DNA of 64,000 nucleotides from Devosia sp. FJ2-5-3. Its GTDB lineage: Bacteria > Pseudomonadota > Alphaproteobacteria > Rhizobiales > Devosiaceae. The notes below the pieces were generated by a model. The model was not told the DNA's origin and searched no databases. It saw only the letters and a list, made by a program, of their open reading frames with translations. Made by a program: the position numbers and the translations under genes. Shown piece after piece: positions 19,186-28,178 of this stretch; the stretch's first letter is position 1; every line of letters starts with the position of its first letter. Where the stretch lies: the NCBI RefSeq assembly GCF_029201545.1, contig NZ_CP104007.1:1150501-1214500 (forward strand), written 5' to 3'.

Positions 19186-19974
19186 ATGACGATCCGTACC
19201 CTCGTCTGGGGCGAGAATGTCCACGAGCAAAAGAACAAGACAGTGGCGGAGATCTATCCCCAGGGGATGCATGGCCAGATCGCCAAGCTGCTGTCCTCCG
19301 ATCCCAATCTGTCGGTGAAGACGACGACGCTGCAGGAGCCGGAGCACGGCTGCACCGAGGAGGCGCTGAGCCAGACCGATGTGCTGATCTGGTGGGGTCA
19401 TGCGGCCCATGACAAGGTCGATGACGCCGTCGTCAAGCGCGTCATGGAGCATGTCTGGCAGGGCATGGGCCTGATCGTGCTGCATTCGGGCCACCATTCC
19501 AAGGTCTTCAAGGGGTTGATGGGCGCGCCTGCCAACCTCAACTGGCGCGAGGCGGGCGAACGCGAGCGCCTGTGGGTAGTCAATCCAGGCCATCCGATCG
19601 CCAAGGGCCTGCCGGCCTATTTCGAGCTTGAAAACGAAGAGATGTATGGCGAGCCCTTCACCGTGCCGGAGCCGCTGGAGACGGTATTCGTCTCCTGGTT
19701 CCAGGGTGGGGAGATTTTCCGCTCTGGCCTGACCTATCGGCGCGGCGCCGGAAACATCTTCTATTTCCGCCCGGGTCACGAGACCTATCCGACCTATCAC
19801 GATGCCACTGTCGGCCAGGTGCTGCGGAATGCCGTCAACTGGGCTCATAACGGCGATCGTTATGCCCGCCTGATGAAGGCGCCCAATGTTCCCGTCGGCG
19901 AGGCCATTGAAAAGATTGAAGAGCGCGGCCCCAAGCTCAGCTCTGCCGACCACGCCGGTGAAGTGAAGGCCTAG
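19186..19974 (+). CDS. thuA: Trehalose utilisation protein ThuA
   Basis: A 262-residue member of the ThuA family, which has a class-I glutamine-amidotransferase-like fold. Conserved stretches include [34 protein letters not shown], the [14 protein letters not shown] motif rich in His and Tyr, and NAVNWA at the end. In rhizobia ThuA and ThuB together turn imported trehalose, maltitol and sucrose isomers into 3-keto derivatives and process them further; ThuA's exact reaction is less settled. Start 19186 follows CAGGAGA. A repeat element lies between it and thuB. Confidence 0.92.
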   Translation: MTIRTLVWGENVHEQKNKTVAEIYPQGMHGQIAKLLSSDPNLSVKTTTLQEPEHGCTEEALSQTDVLIWWGHAAHDKVDDAVVKRVMEHVWQGMGLIVLHSGHHSKVFKGLMGAPANLNWREAGERERLWVVNPGHPIAKGLPAYFELENEEMYGEPFTVPEPLETVFVSWFQGGEIFRSGLTYRRGAGNIFYFRPGHETYPTYHDATVGQVLRNAVNWAHNGDRYARLMKAPNVPVGEAIEKIEERGPKLSSADHAGEVKA

Positions 19975-19988
19975 CCCATTGCAGTGGA

Positions 19989-20054
19989 GTCATTCCCGTG
20001 AAAGCGGGAGCCTCCGTTGAGAAAAACAGTGGTTCCCGCTTTCGCGGGAATGAC
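19989..20054. repeat. Inverted CATTCCCG-type extragenic repeat
   Basis: Arms 19989-20012 and 20031-20054 are reverse complements with two mismatches, each arm containing its own CCCG/CGGG palindrome. The same arms, with a similar TCCGTT spacer start, occur at 39755-39815. It lies inside the thu operon, between thuA and thuB. Confidence 0.8.
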
Positions 20055-20100
20055 CCCCGTGTAAATTGCAATCGGGCTAAGGCGCCCAAGGAATAAAACT

Positions 20101-21144
20101 ATGCGTATCCTTATCCTGGGTACTGGTGGCATGGCGAACCAGCATGCCAAGCACTTTGCGGCCATCGAGGGCGTAACGCTCGCAGGCGGCGTCGATGTGG
20201 ACCCGGCCCGTGTCGAGGCGTTCAATGCCGCGCACGGGATCGAGCGCGGCTTCGGTTCGCTCGATGCGGCTCTCGCCTGGGGCGAGTTCGACGCCATCGC
20301 CAATGTCACGCCGGACAGTATCCACCATCCGACGACCATGGCTGCGCTCAATGCGGGCAAGCACGTGTTCTGCGAAAAGCCGCTGGCCACCGACTATGCA
20401 AAGGCGATGGAAATGACCGAGACGGCCGAACGGCTTGGTCTCGTCAACATGGTCAACCTCACCTATCGCAATGTCGCCCAGCTGCAGAAAGCGCGCGAAA
20501 TCGTGCAGTCGGGGCTGGTCGGTACGGTCAAGCATTTTGAAGCCAGCTATCTGCAGAGCTGGCTGGTGTCGAAGGCCTGGGGCGATTGGCGCACGGAGAG
20601 TCAATGGCTGTGGCGCCTCAGCAAGAAGCACGGTTCGAACGGCGTGCTCGGCGATATCGGCGTTCATATCCTCGATTTTGCGGCCTATGGCGCGGGCAGC
20701 GATTTTTCCCGCGTGTTCTGCCGGCTGGAAACCTTCGAGAAGGCCGAGAACAACCAGATCGGCGAATATCAGCTCGATGCCAATGACAGCTTCGCCATGA
20801 CCGCGCAGCTCGAGAACGGCGCGCTGGGGGTCATCCACGCCACGCGCTGGGCAACGGGCCATTTCAACGAGCTGCGCCTGCGTATCTATGGCGACAAGGG
20901 GTCGGTGGAAGTACAGCATCGGCATGACTGGTCGAAGCTGTTCACGTGCCTCGGGGATGATATCGAGACCGGGACCTGGACCGAGGTGCAGGTAGACCCG
21001 GTGCCGACCAATTACATGCGATTTGCCGAAGCCGTGCGCGCCGGACGCAATCTGGAGCCGAGCTTCCGGCATGCGGCCAATATTCAGAAAGTGCTCGATC
21101 TGGGTTCGATCACGGATCGCGACCGGACCGAGCATCGGGTCTAG
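20101..21144 (+). CDS. thuB: Disaccharide 3-dehydrogenase ThuB (Gfo/Idh/MocA family)
   Basis: A 347-residue NAD(P)-dependent oxidoreductase. The Rossmann motif GTGGMANQH is at 7-15, the family's EKP motif at 92-94, and the GVLGDIGVHILD segment with Asp185 and His189 supplies the likely catalytic residues. In characterised thu systems ThuB oxidises the C3 hydroxyl of trehalose-type disaccharides to 3-keto sugars. The product is probably cytoplasmic, since no signal peptide is seen. It is the last gene of the operon, with a terminator 35 bp after the stop. Confidence 0.9.
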   Translation: MRILILGTGGMANQHAKHFAAIEGVTLAGGVDVDPARVEAFNAAHGIERGFGSLDAALAWGEFDAIANVTPDSIHHPTTMAALNAGKHVFCEKPLATDYAKAMEMTETAERLGLVNMVNLTYRNVAQLQKAREIVQSGLVGTVKHFEASYLQSWLVSKAWGDWRTESQWLWRLSKKHGSNGVLGDIGVHILDFAAYGAGSDFSRVFCRLETFEKAENNQIGEYQLDANDSFAMTAQLENGALGVIHATRWATGHFNELRLRIYGDKGSVEVQHRHDWSKLFTCLGDDIETGTWTEVQVDPVPTNYMRFAEAVRAGRNLEPSFRHAANIQKVLDLGSITDRDRTEHRV

Positions 21145-21178
21145 GAGCGGTCATCCGGCTCCCACGATCGGGTAGAAG

Positions 21179-21208
21179 AAAGGGCGCCGGTTGGGGCGCC
21201 CTTTCTGT
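21179..21208. terminator. Terminator between thuB and the 5'-nucleotidase-like gene
   Basis: A 10-bp stem (21179-21188 with 21195-21204) with a six-base loop, followed by CTGTTTT. On the other strand the tail is TCTTCT, so it may serve both converging genes. Confidence 0.75.
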
Positions 21209-21225
21209 TTTGCAGCTAACCCGAC

Positions 21226-22827
21226 CTATTCGATGATGGTGATGCGACCATCGGTGTAGGGGGTGTATTCACCGCCGAGCTTGGCGATGTAGTCGGCGAC
21301 CACCTGTTCCAGCGGCGGGCCGAAATCATAAGGGTTGTCGCCTTCGGCAAAGGTGCCGTAGCCGTCGCCGCCACCGCGGACATAATTATTGGTGACGATG
21401 GTGTAGGTGGCGTCTTCGTCGATCGGGACCCAGGCATCGCCTTCTCCCTTGACCATCACGTCGCTGACGCGCTCGCCGGCAGGATTGGCCAGGGTGTAGC
21501 TGTACTTGAGGCCAGCGACCTGGGCAAAGCGCCCGGCGCCGTTCTCGATGTCGCTGACACCGTTTTCGAGCGCTTCGATAACGTCGGCGCCGCTGATCTG
21601 GACGGTGGCGAGCGTGTTGGAGAAGGGCAGGACGGTCAGCACGTCGCCGACGGTGATTTCACCGGCGTCGATGGAGGCACGGATGCCGCCACCATTCTGG
21701 AAGGCGATCGTTGCGCCCTGATCGGCGACGCGATCAAGGATGGCGTCGGCCAGGAGATTGCCCATGGAGCATTCCTGGACGCGGCAGATCTCGCGCGAGC
21801 CTTCGAGCTTGTCGGTGGTCGTGCCGATGACGGTGCTGGTCAGCTCCTCGATCGGGCCGAGAAGCTCCTTGAGCTGTCCGGCGAATTCGGCATTGGCCGT
21901 GACAGAGGCATCGATGAGGAAGGGCTGGCCTTCGGCCTTGGTTACGACGCCATTATCGTCCCAGGTGATGGCGATGTCGCCGAGATATTTGCCGTACTGG
22001 TTGGCCTGGACGACAGGAACTTCCACGCCATCGGGGTTGGTGACCATGGTGGGGTAGGGGCCGACGGCGCCTTCCATCGAGCCAAGGAGCGAATGGCTGT
22101 GGCCGCCGACGATAACGTCGACCAGCGGCAGGGCGCCGGCGACTTCGAGGTCGACCGTGTAGCCGATATGGCTCAAGAGGATGATCTTGTTGACCCCGGC
22201 CGCGTCGAGCGCTTCGGAGGCGCCCCGGACATATTGGATGACGTCATAAAACTCGATGTCCTCGGTAGAGGCGATCTCGGGGGTGTCCTCGGCGGTCGCG
22301 CCGATAATGCCGATCTTTTCTCCGCCGATCTCGATGACGTAGGAGCCCTTGATCTTGCCCGCCAGGTGCGGATCCCGGGTGACGTCGAAATTGCCGCCGA
22401 TGATCGGAAACTCGGCGGCGTCGATGAATTTCATGAATTCTTCGGGGCCGTCGTCGAATTCGTGGTTGCCGGTGGCGACGACGTCGAAGCCCATCTGGTT
22501 GAAGAAGTCGGAGACGACCTTGCTCTTGTAGGTCGTGTAATAGAGCGAGCCCTGGAAATTGTCGCCAGCGGAGAGAAGCAGGGAATTGGCGCCGTCATAT
22601 TTCGCGCGGGTGTCGTCGATGATCGTCTTGAGCCGCGCGATGCCGCCGAAGCACTCTCCCTTGGCATCAGTCTCTTCATCACAATTGGAATCAGTGCCCG
22701 TTATGGGGTCGAACCGCGAATGAAAATCGTTGATATGCAGGATGTTGAGCGTGAATTCGGCATACGCCGCGCTGGAAAAGCCGGCGCAGAGGGTGAGCGC
22801 GGTGGCGCCCAGCAGTAACTTCTTCAT
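21226..22827 (-). CDS. Periplasmic 5'-nucleotidase / 2',3'-cyclic phosphodiesterase family (UshA-like)
   Basis: A 533-residue exported metallophosphatase with a signal peptide of about 23 residues (MKKLLLGATALTLCAGFSSA). The two-metal site is visible: Asp34 and His36 (INDFH), GDN at 88-90, GNHEFD at 120-125, His220 and GGHSHS at 241-246. The C-terminal substrate domain has NGGGIRA and NYVRGGGDGYG. The family removes phosphate from nucleotides in the periplasm so that nucleosides can be taken up; the exact substrate here is not known. Start 22827 is fixed by the signal peptide. The purine importer at 43177 could use its products. Confidence 0.9.
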   Translation of the reverse strand: MKKLLLGATALTLCAGFSSAAYAEFTLNILHINDFHSRFDPITGTDSNCDEETDAKGECFGGIARLKTIIDDTRAKYDGANSLLLSAGDNFQGSLYYTTYKSKVVSDFFNQMGFDVVATGNHEFDDGPEEFMKFIDAAEFPIIGGNFDVTRDPHLAGKIKGSYVIEIGGEKIGIIGATAEDTPEIASTEDIEFYDVIQYVRGASEALDAAGVNKIILLSHIGYTVDLEVAGALPLVDVIVGGHSHSLLGSMEGAVGPYPTMVTNPDGVEVPVVQANQYGKYLGDIAITWDDNGVVTKAEGQPFLIDASVTANAEFAGQLKELLGPIEELTSTVIGTTTDKLEGSREICRVQECSMGNLLADAILDRVADQGATIAFQNGGGIRASIDAGEITVGDVLTVLPFSNTLATVQISGADVIEALENGVSDIENGAGRFAQVAGLKYSYTLANPAGERVSDVMVKGEGDAWVPIDEDATYTIVTNNYVRGGGDGYGTFAEGDNPYDFGPPLEQVVADYIAKLGGEYTPYTDGRITIIE

Positions 22828-23072
22828 CCCTGTTGTCCCTTGTTTTGCTTGGCAATTGAGGCTGCGGGACCAGATTCCGAACGTGCTCCCCTGGGAACTG
22901 GCCGACGGCATCGAAGAGCAGTTAATCAGCAATTTATGACAGTGGAAAGTGGACCTGTTGGTCAAATCTACTGCGCTGGCAGGGCCCTGTGGTGGAAACG
23001 AAGGGGCAAAGGGTTTCAAAGCGGGGAGAGTAGGGTAATCTCCGCGCCGTTTGATTTGCGGGGTAATCTCCA

Positions 23073-23720
23073 ATGCGAAGTGCTTTGATCGTCTACGGCG
23101 GCTGGGAAGGTCACGACCCGGAAGAGTGTGCCGCCATCTATCGGCGGTGGTTGCACGAAGACGGTTTCTCCGTTCGCATGGCGACCGAAACGAGTGCCTT
23201 TGCCGACCCGTCCATCCATGATCTCAATTTGATCATCCCGATCTTCACCATGAGCAAGATTGCCAAGGAGGAGGTCGAGAACCTGACCAGGGCAGTTCAG
23301 AATGGGGTGGGGCTGGCCGGCCATCATGGCGGCATGAGCGACGCCTTCCGCGACAGCGTGGACTACCAGTTCATGGTCGGCGGACAGTGGGTGGCCCATC
23401 CGGGGAACATCATCGATTACAGCGTCGACGTGACCAAACCGGACGATCCGATCATGGCCGGCATCAAGTCGTTCCCCTACACCTCCGAGCAATATTATAT
23501 GCATGTCGACCCCTCCAACGAGGTGTTGGCGACGACCACTTTTTCGGGCGAGCATGCGCCTTGGGTCGAGGGCGTGGTGATGCCGGTGGTGTGGAAGCGC
23601 ATGCACGGGGCAGGGCGGATTTTCCACTCCACCCTCGGGCACCGCGCCAAGGAATTCGAAAACACCAATATGGCGACGATCCTGCGCCGGGGCATCAACT
23701 GGGCTGCGCGGGACGAATAA
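23073..23720 (+). CDS. ThuA-like protein (second copy, divergent)
   Basis: A 215-residue ThuA-domain protein, shorter than and only distantly similar to the thuA product. Shared features are a VYGGWEGHDPEE start, GVGLAGHHGGMSDAF in the middle, GRIFHSTLGHRAKEFE near the end and the closing RRGINWAARDE. Such proteins occur widely beside sugar oxidoreductases and may act on keto-sugars; the reaction is unknown. It has its own short upstream region opposite the 5'-nucleotidase-like gene, and the cytochrome b gene follows after about 85 bp, so a three-gene unit is possible but not shown. Confidence 0.85.
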   Translation: MRSALIVYGGWEGHDPEECAAIYRRWLHEDGFSVRMATETSAFADPSIHDLNLIIPIFTMSKIAKEEVENLTRAVQNGVGLAGHHGGMSDAFRDSVDYQFMVGGQWVAHPGNIIDYSVDVTKPDDPIMAGIKSFPYTSEQYYMHVDPSNEVLATTTFSGEHAPWVEGVVMPVVWKRMHGAGRIFHSTLGHRAKEFENTNMATILRRGINWAARDE

Positions 23721-23806
23721 TATCGCTCTTCGTTTCGCCGTCCCATGATGGTGAGTTGAAACTGACGTCGTTTTGGCTTCGTATCTCCTCCAGCAAGGAG
23801 AGCGGG

Positions 23807-24658
23807 ATGAGCCACGACGCCGGATCGGACGCGCCAAAAAGCGGACCTTTGGTTTACCGCCAGTCGATCTGGACCCGGATAACGCACTGGGTCTGGGCGA
23901 TATGCCTGTTTTTCCTGCTGCTCTCAGGCCTGCAGATCTTCAATGCCCATCCGGCGCTCTATCTCGGCAATGAGTCGGGGTTCGAGTATGACAACACCGT
24001 TTTTCGGATCGGTGCGATCAACACGCCGGAGGGCCCGCGCGGGCAGACGACCATACTGGGCAATAATTTCGACACCACGGGTGTGTTGGGCATGAGCGGC
24101 AGCGCCGAGCGCCCGCAATATGTCGGCTTTCCGGGCGCGGTGACCATTCCCTCGTTTCGCGATCTGGCGACGGGGCGAGTGGTGCATTTCTTCTTCGGCT
24201 GGCTGCTGGTGGCGGCGCTGTTCATCTGGTTTCTGGCAAGCGCCATAAACGGACATCTGCGCCGCGATATCGTGCCCAAGGGCGCGGATTTGAAGGCGCT
24301 GCCCGCGGACGCGCTCAACCATGCGCGCTTGCGCCTGCATCATGGGCGCAGCTATGGCCCGGTGCAGAAGCTGAGCTATTTCATCGTCTTCTTCGTGCTG
24401 TTTCCGCTGATCGTCCTTACGGGGCTGACGATGAGCCCGGGGATGGATGCGGCCTGGCCATGGCTGCTCGATGTTTTTGGCGGTCGTCAGACGGCGCGGA
24501 CCATCCATTTCATCGTCATGGCGCTGCTGGTGCTGTTCTTCATCGTCCATCTGGTGATGGTGGTGCTGGCGGGGCCGTTCAATGAGATGCGTTCGATGAT
24601 CACCGGCTGGTATCGGACGGGCAGGGGCACTATTGCCCGGGAGGGTGACCGGCCATGA
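23807..24658 (+). CDS. Cytochrome b561-type membrane electron-transfer subunit
   Basis: A 283-residue inner-membrane di-heme cytochrome b of the Ni-hydrogenase/thiosulfate-reductase cytochrome b group. Histidines that can bind heme are seen in TRITHWVWAICLFFLLLSGL (first helix), RVVHFFFGWLLV, and RTIHFIVMALLVLFFIVHLV; a 100-residue periplasmic insertion separates helices one and two. Start 23807 follows an AAGGAGAGCGGG site; the frame is open further left but not coding. It overlaps the next gene by 4 bp and should pass electrons between quinone and that molybdoenzyme. Confidence 0.88.
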   Translation: MSHDAGSDAPKSGPLVYRQSIWTRITHWVWAICLFFLLLSGLQIFNAHPALYLGNESGFEYDNTVFRIGAINTPEGPRGQTTILGNNFDTTGVLGMSGSAERPQYVGFPGAVTIPSFRDLATGRVVHFFFGWLLVAALFIWFLASAINGHLRRDIVPKGADLKALPADALNHARLRLHHGRSYGPVQKLSYFIVFFVLFPLIVLTGLTMSPGMDAAWPWLLDVFGGRQTARTIHFIVMALLVLFFIVHLVMVVLAGPFNEMRSMITGWYRTGRGTIAREGDRP

Positions 24659-25446
24659 GCAATCTGATCCTCAATCGCCGGCGGTTCATCATGGGTTCTG
24701 CGGCGCTGGGCTCTGGGCTGGCGCTCTCGGGCTGCGACCAGTTCGATTTCCTTGGCCAGCGGGGCAATCCGATCCGGAGCGCCATCGAGCAGGCCAATGT
24801 GCTGACCTATCGGGCGCAGCGGGCGCTGATCGGCGAGCAGGTAATGGCGCGCGAATATGCGGCGAGCGAAATCCGCCAGGGCATGAAGCCCAATGGCTCT
24901 ACCGAGCCGACGACGCCGGAATATATGTTCCTCAAGGCGCAGAATTTCGCGCCCTATAAACTGACCATCAAGGGCATGGTGGAGAAGGAAGTCAGTTTCT
25001 CGCTCGACGAGCTGCGCAACATGCCGGCGCGCAGCCAGATCACGCGGCATGACTGCGTCGAGGGCTGGAGCTGCATCGCGAAGTGGACGGGGACCGCGCT
25101 GGGGCCGCTGCTCGACATGGCGGGTGTGAAGCCGGAGGCACGGTTCTGCGTCTACCATTGCTTCGACAACATCCAGAAAACGCTGTCGGGCGACATTCTC
25201 TACTATACGAGCTCGGACCTGGTCGACGCCTATCATCCGCAGACGATCCTTTCCTACGGGCTCAACGATCAGGTGTTGCCGGTGAGCAATGGGGCGCCGG
25301 TTCGGCTCCGGATCGAGCGGGCACTGGGCTACAAGCAGCCCAAATACCTGCACACGATCGAACTCGTGGACGATCTGCGGCCGTTCGGGGGCGGCAAGGG
25401 CGGCTATTGGGAAGACAATGGATATGACTGGTACGGCGGCATCTGA
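24655..25446 (+). CDS. Tat-exported molybdopterin-dependent oxidoreductase (MsrP/sulfite-oxidase fold)
   Basis: A 263-residue periplasmic molybdoenzyme. A twin-arginine signal is clear (NRRRFIMGSAALGSGLALSG) and ends in a cysteine at 27 that could be lipidated. The catalytic domain has DCVEGWSCIAKWTG, in which Cys134 is the expected molybdenum ligand, and the aromatic C-terminal GGKGGYWEDNGYDWYGG. It is coupled to the preceding cytochrome b by an ATGA overlap, giving an MsrP/MsrQ-like pair, although the partner here is a b561-type protein and not MsrQ. Sulfite, sulfoxide or another small substrate is possible. Confidence 0.88.
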   Translation: MSNLILNRRRFIMGSAALGSGLALSGCDQFDFLGQRGNPIRSAIEQANVLTYRAQRALIGEQVMAREYAASEIRQGMKPNGSTEPTTPEYMFLKAQNFAPYKLTIKGMVEKEVSFSLDELRNMPARSQITRHDCVEGWSCIAKWTGTALGPLLDMAGVKPEARFCVYHCFDNIQKTLSGDILYYTSSDLVDAYHPQTILSYGLNDQVLPVSNGAPVRLRIERALGYKQPKYLHTIELVDDLRPFGGGKGGYWEDNGYDWYGGI

Positions 25447-25744
25447 CGCTGCACGCAGGCCGCCCATGCACGCGATCGTCTTGCCATTGACGGAAAATTG
25501 GCCCATATGGGACGGACATCGCGGCCAGAGCGCCGCGAATGGACTTCTCTTCTTACTCAAGCGGTGAGCGGCGAAGTCACTTCGGATACCACGAATTGGT
25601 CCGGAGGTGAGCCAGCACCCGCGCGATACTTTCCCTTTATCGCCCGATTGCACCTGTTGAACCGCCTGTCGCGCCGCGACTGGCGATAGGCGCGCAGCAT
25701 GGCTGCGTGCACATCAGCGCCGCATTGGCGCAGAAAGACCAAAC

Positions 25745-27178
25745 TTGACCGATTTCGTTTCGCTCGGCCTTCCCACAGTCCTTACCGATAGCCTGACTGC
25801 GGGTGGTTATACCGTGCCCACCAAGATCCAGAGCCAGGCTATTCCCAAGCTGCTCGAAGGTCGGGACATGCTGGGTATCGCCCAGACCGGTTCGGGTAAG
25901 ACCGCTGCTTTCGGCCTGCCGATCCTGGCTGGCCTCCTCACCGTGACAGGGCGTCCGCGCCCGATGACCACGCGCGCGCTGATCCTGGCGCCGACGCGTG
26001 AGCTCGCCGTCCAGATCGAGGAAAATATCCGCAAATTCGCCGGCTCCAAGATGAAGCTCGATACCGTGCTCGTCCTGGGCGGCGTCTCGCGCTACCATCA
26101 GGTCCAGAAGATCGCAAAGGGCGTCGACATCGTCGTCGCCACGCCGGGGCGTCTCAAGGATCTCCTGGACGACAACAAGATCCGCCTCAATGAAACGCGC
26201 TGGCTGGTGCTGGACGAGGCCGACCGCATGCTCGACATGGGCTTTATTGCCCCGGTCAAGGCAATCGCCAAGGCCATCGGCCTTCGTCGCCAGACCATGC
26301 TGTTCTCGGCCACCATGGCGCCGGAAATCGAAGATTTGACCAAGAGCCTCCTCAAGGAGCCGATCAAGGTCGAGGCTTCGGTGCAGGGCTCGACCGTGGT
26401 CAAGATCGACCAGCGCGTGATCCTCTCCAACTCCAAGGCCAAGCGGAACGTGCTCAACGATCTGCTGAGCGACGAGGCGGAAGCCATGGAGCGGGTGATC
26501 GTGTTCGCACGCACCAAGCATGGTGCCGACCGCGTCACCAAAAATCTGGCGATTGACGGTCACGACGCCGCCGCCATCCACGGCAATAAGAGCCAGAACG
26601 CCCGTCAGGCCGCACTCAAGGGCTTTTCTTCGGGTTCGGTCCGCATTCTCGTTGCGACCGACATCGCGGCGCGCGGCATCGACGTGCCGGGCATCACCCA
26701 CGTGGTCAATTACGATCTGCCGGACGATCCGGAAAACTATGTGCACCGCATCGGCCGCACCGGCCGTAATGGCGCCACCGGCATTGCCATCACGCTGTGT
26801 GACGGCACCGAGCGCGGCAAGCTGCGCGATGTGGAGCGTCTCATCCGCCGGACGCTGCCGGTTTCGGGCGACGAGAAGCTGCTGACGGAAGTCGAAAGCT
26901 CTGCCCCGCGCGCGCCGCGCAACAATGCGGGTGCACCCGCAGGCGTTCGTACGGCACGCAACCCCAAGCCGAACAGCAATCGGCGTTTCAACACCCCTCG
27001 TCCGGGTGGCGAACGCGGCAAGGGCGGCGTAGCGCGTGAAGCCATCGCGCGCGATCCGAACAATGCACTGGCTCCGGCCAAGTCCACCAAGCCGCCCCGC
27101 GCAGACGGTCTCAAGACCAAGCAGCGCTGGACCACGGCGGCCAAGAAGACTGCAGCGCGCAGCCGCCGCGAAGGCTAA
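25745..27178 (+). CDS. rhlE: DEAD-box ATP-dependent RNA helicase, RhlE type
   Basis: A 477-residue RNA helicase with the Q motif, motif I AQTGSGKT (46-53), PTRELAVQ, DEAD (157-160), SAT, and HRIGRTGRNG, followed by a basic low-complexity tail from about residue 390 rich in Arg, Lys, Pro and Ala. Such enzymes remodel ribosomal or messenger RNA, often in the cold. The start is TTG at 25745, where the family's TDFVSLGL sequence begins; no good ribosome-binding site is visible, which may mean translational control. The 298 bp before it holds no gene I can support. A terminator follows at once. Confidence 0.92.
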   Translation: MTDFVSLGLPTVLTDSLTAGGYTVPTKIQSQAIPKLLEGRDMLGIAQTGSGKTAAFGLPILAGLLTVTGRPRPMTTRALILAPTRELAVQIEENIRKFAGSKMKLDTVLVLGGVSRYHQVQKIAKGVDIVVATPGRLKDLLDDNKIRLNETRWLVLDEADRMLDMGFIAPVKAIAKAIGLRRQTMLFSATMAPEIEDLTKSLLKEPIKVEASVQGSTVVKIDQRVILSNSKAKRNVLNDLLSDEAEAMERVIVFARTKHGADRVTKNLAIDGHDAAAIHGNKSQNARQAALKGFSSGSVRILVATDIAARGIDVPGITHVVNYDLPDDPENYVHRIGRTGRNGATGIAITLCDGTERGKLRDVERLIRRTLPVSGDEKLLTEVESSAPRAPRNNAGAPAGVRTARNPKPNSNRRFNTPRPGGERGKGGVAREAIARDPNNALAPAKSTKPPRADGLKTKQRWTTAAKKTAARSRREG

Positions 27179-27187
27179 ATGATCTAG

Positions 27188-27217
27188 AAAAGGCGGCTCT
27201 CGGGCCGCCTTTTTTGT
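27188..27217. terminator. Bidirectional terminator between rhlE and the dioxygenase-like gene
   Basis: A 10-bp stem (27188-27197 with 27204-27213) with a six-base loop. It is followed by TTGTTT on the plus strand and TCTAGA after four T on the minus strand, so it can end both converging transcripts. Confidence 0.8.
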
Positions 27218-28081
27218 TTACTGACCGCGCGAGGGCGGGGTCATCCTGCTCCGGTCGGCGCGCCCCTCGGGGCCGCCAGCATCACCGGGCGGCGGGCCGC
27301 CATTGCTGGCCGGCGGAGGGGGGCGCATGCCGCCGCCGGGGCGCCCGAACCCCGTGCCTGGCTGCGCATTGGGGTCAATGCCGATGATCATGGCGGCGAG
27401 ATAGTCCTCGTCGGTTTCCTTGAGGAAGGCATAGGCCGCGCGGGTGGACTGGGTCGCTATGCCGTCATTGGCGTTGAGCGTGTCGCGCATTCCGGACCGT
27501 TCATTATAGGGCGCGACATTGAGATAGATGTATTCGGAGAGCGCGTCGGGGAAGAACATCTGCCCGGTCAGCACGACGTTCTCGGCGATGAAGATCTTGA
27601 AATGGATGTGCGTCGTGCGGCCGCGATACCAACTGGGATAGATTGTTTCGAACTCGGCTATGCCGTTTTCATCGGTGAATTGTGTGCCCCGCATGAAGGT
27701 TTCGCCAGAGGTGTCGACGGCGCCGTCATCGCCCTGGCCCGCATATCCGGAATAGGCTCCAGTTGCATCGCAATGCCAGATGTCGACGCGGGCGCCTTGG
27801 ATCACCACACAGCCGGCATCGACGATCTGAAGGCGGACCCGCAGGGGAATACCCGGGCGCCCCTCGGTGATGTCCGCTCGCTCAAGATCAGGATCGAAAT
27901 AATAGGGGCCTTCCGTGACCTCGGGGACGATGGTGCAGACATCGGCGCCCTGAAGCAGGGCCGCCGTCTGGCCAGCGCTGGCACCCGCTTCCTGGGCGAA
28001 AGCGGTGCGGGTCATGAGGACGCCGCCACTGGCAGTGACGGCGAGGGCGCGGAAGGCATCGCGGCGAGTAAGCTTTGGCAT
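27218..28081 (-). CDS. Tat-exported intradiol ring-cleavage dioxygenase-like protein
   Basis: A 287-residue protein with the fold of catechol/protocatechuate dioxygenases. The four iron ligands are visible: Tyr110 (IWHCDATGAY), Tyr152 (YPSWYRGR), His158 and His160 (THIHF). Unusually it carries a twin-arginine signal (LTRRDAFRALAVTASGG, cleavage near AFAQ) and a 40-residue tail of Gly and Pro (about 245-287). Exported relatives exist in many bacteria, mostly without known substrates. Start 28081 is set by the signal peptide. It stands alone, so a secreted role in aromatic degradation is only inferred. Confidence 0.87.
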   Translation of the reverse strand: MPKLTRRDAFRALAVTASGGVLMTRTAFAQEAGASAGQTAALLQGADVCTIVPEVTEGPYYFDPDLERADITEGRPGIPLRVRLQIVDAGCVVIQGARVDIWHCDATGAYSGYAGQGDDGAVDTSGETFMRGTQFTDENGIAEFETIYPSWYRGRTTHIHFKIFIAENVVLTGQMFFPDALSEYIYLNVAPYNERSGMRDTLNANDGIATQSTRAAYAFLKETDEDYLAAMIIGIDPNAQPGTGFGRPGGGMRPPPPASNGGPPPGDAGGPEGRADRSRMTPPSRGQ

Positions 28082-28178
28082 GGTTTTTCCCTTGGCTATC
28101 TGCACATGAATATCCCGAAGGGGTCGAGATTGGTCGTGAAGAGACAGAAAGGTGCGTGAAGCTTTCGTAACCAGGGCG

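Noticed and set aside
25447..25744. A small gene or RNA in the 298 bp before rhlE.
   Set aside because: Short frames lack codon bias and ribosome-binding sites, and no strong structure is visible.
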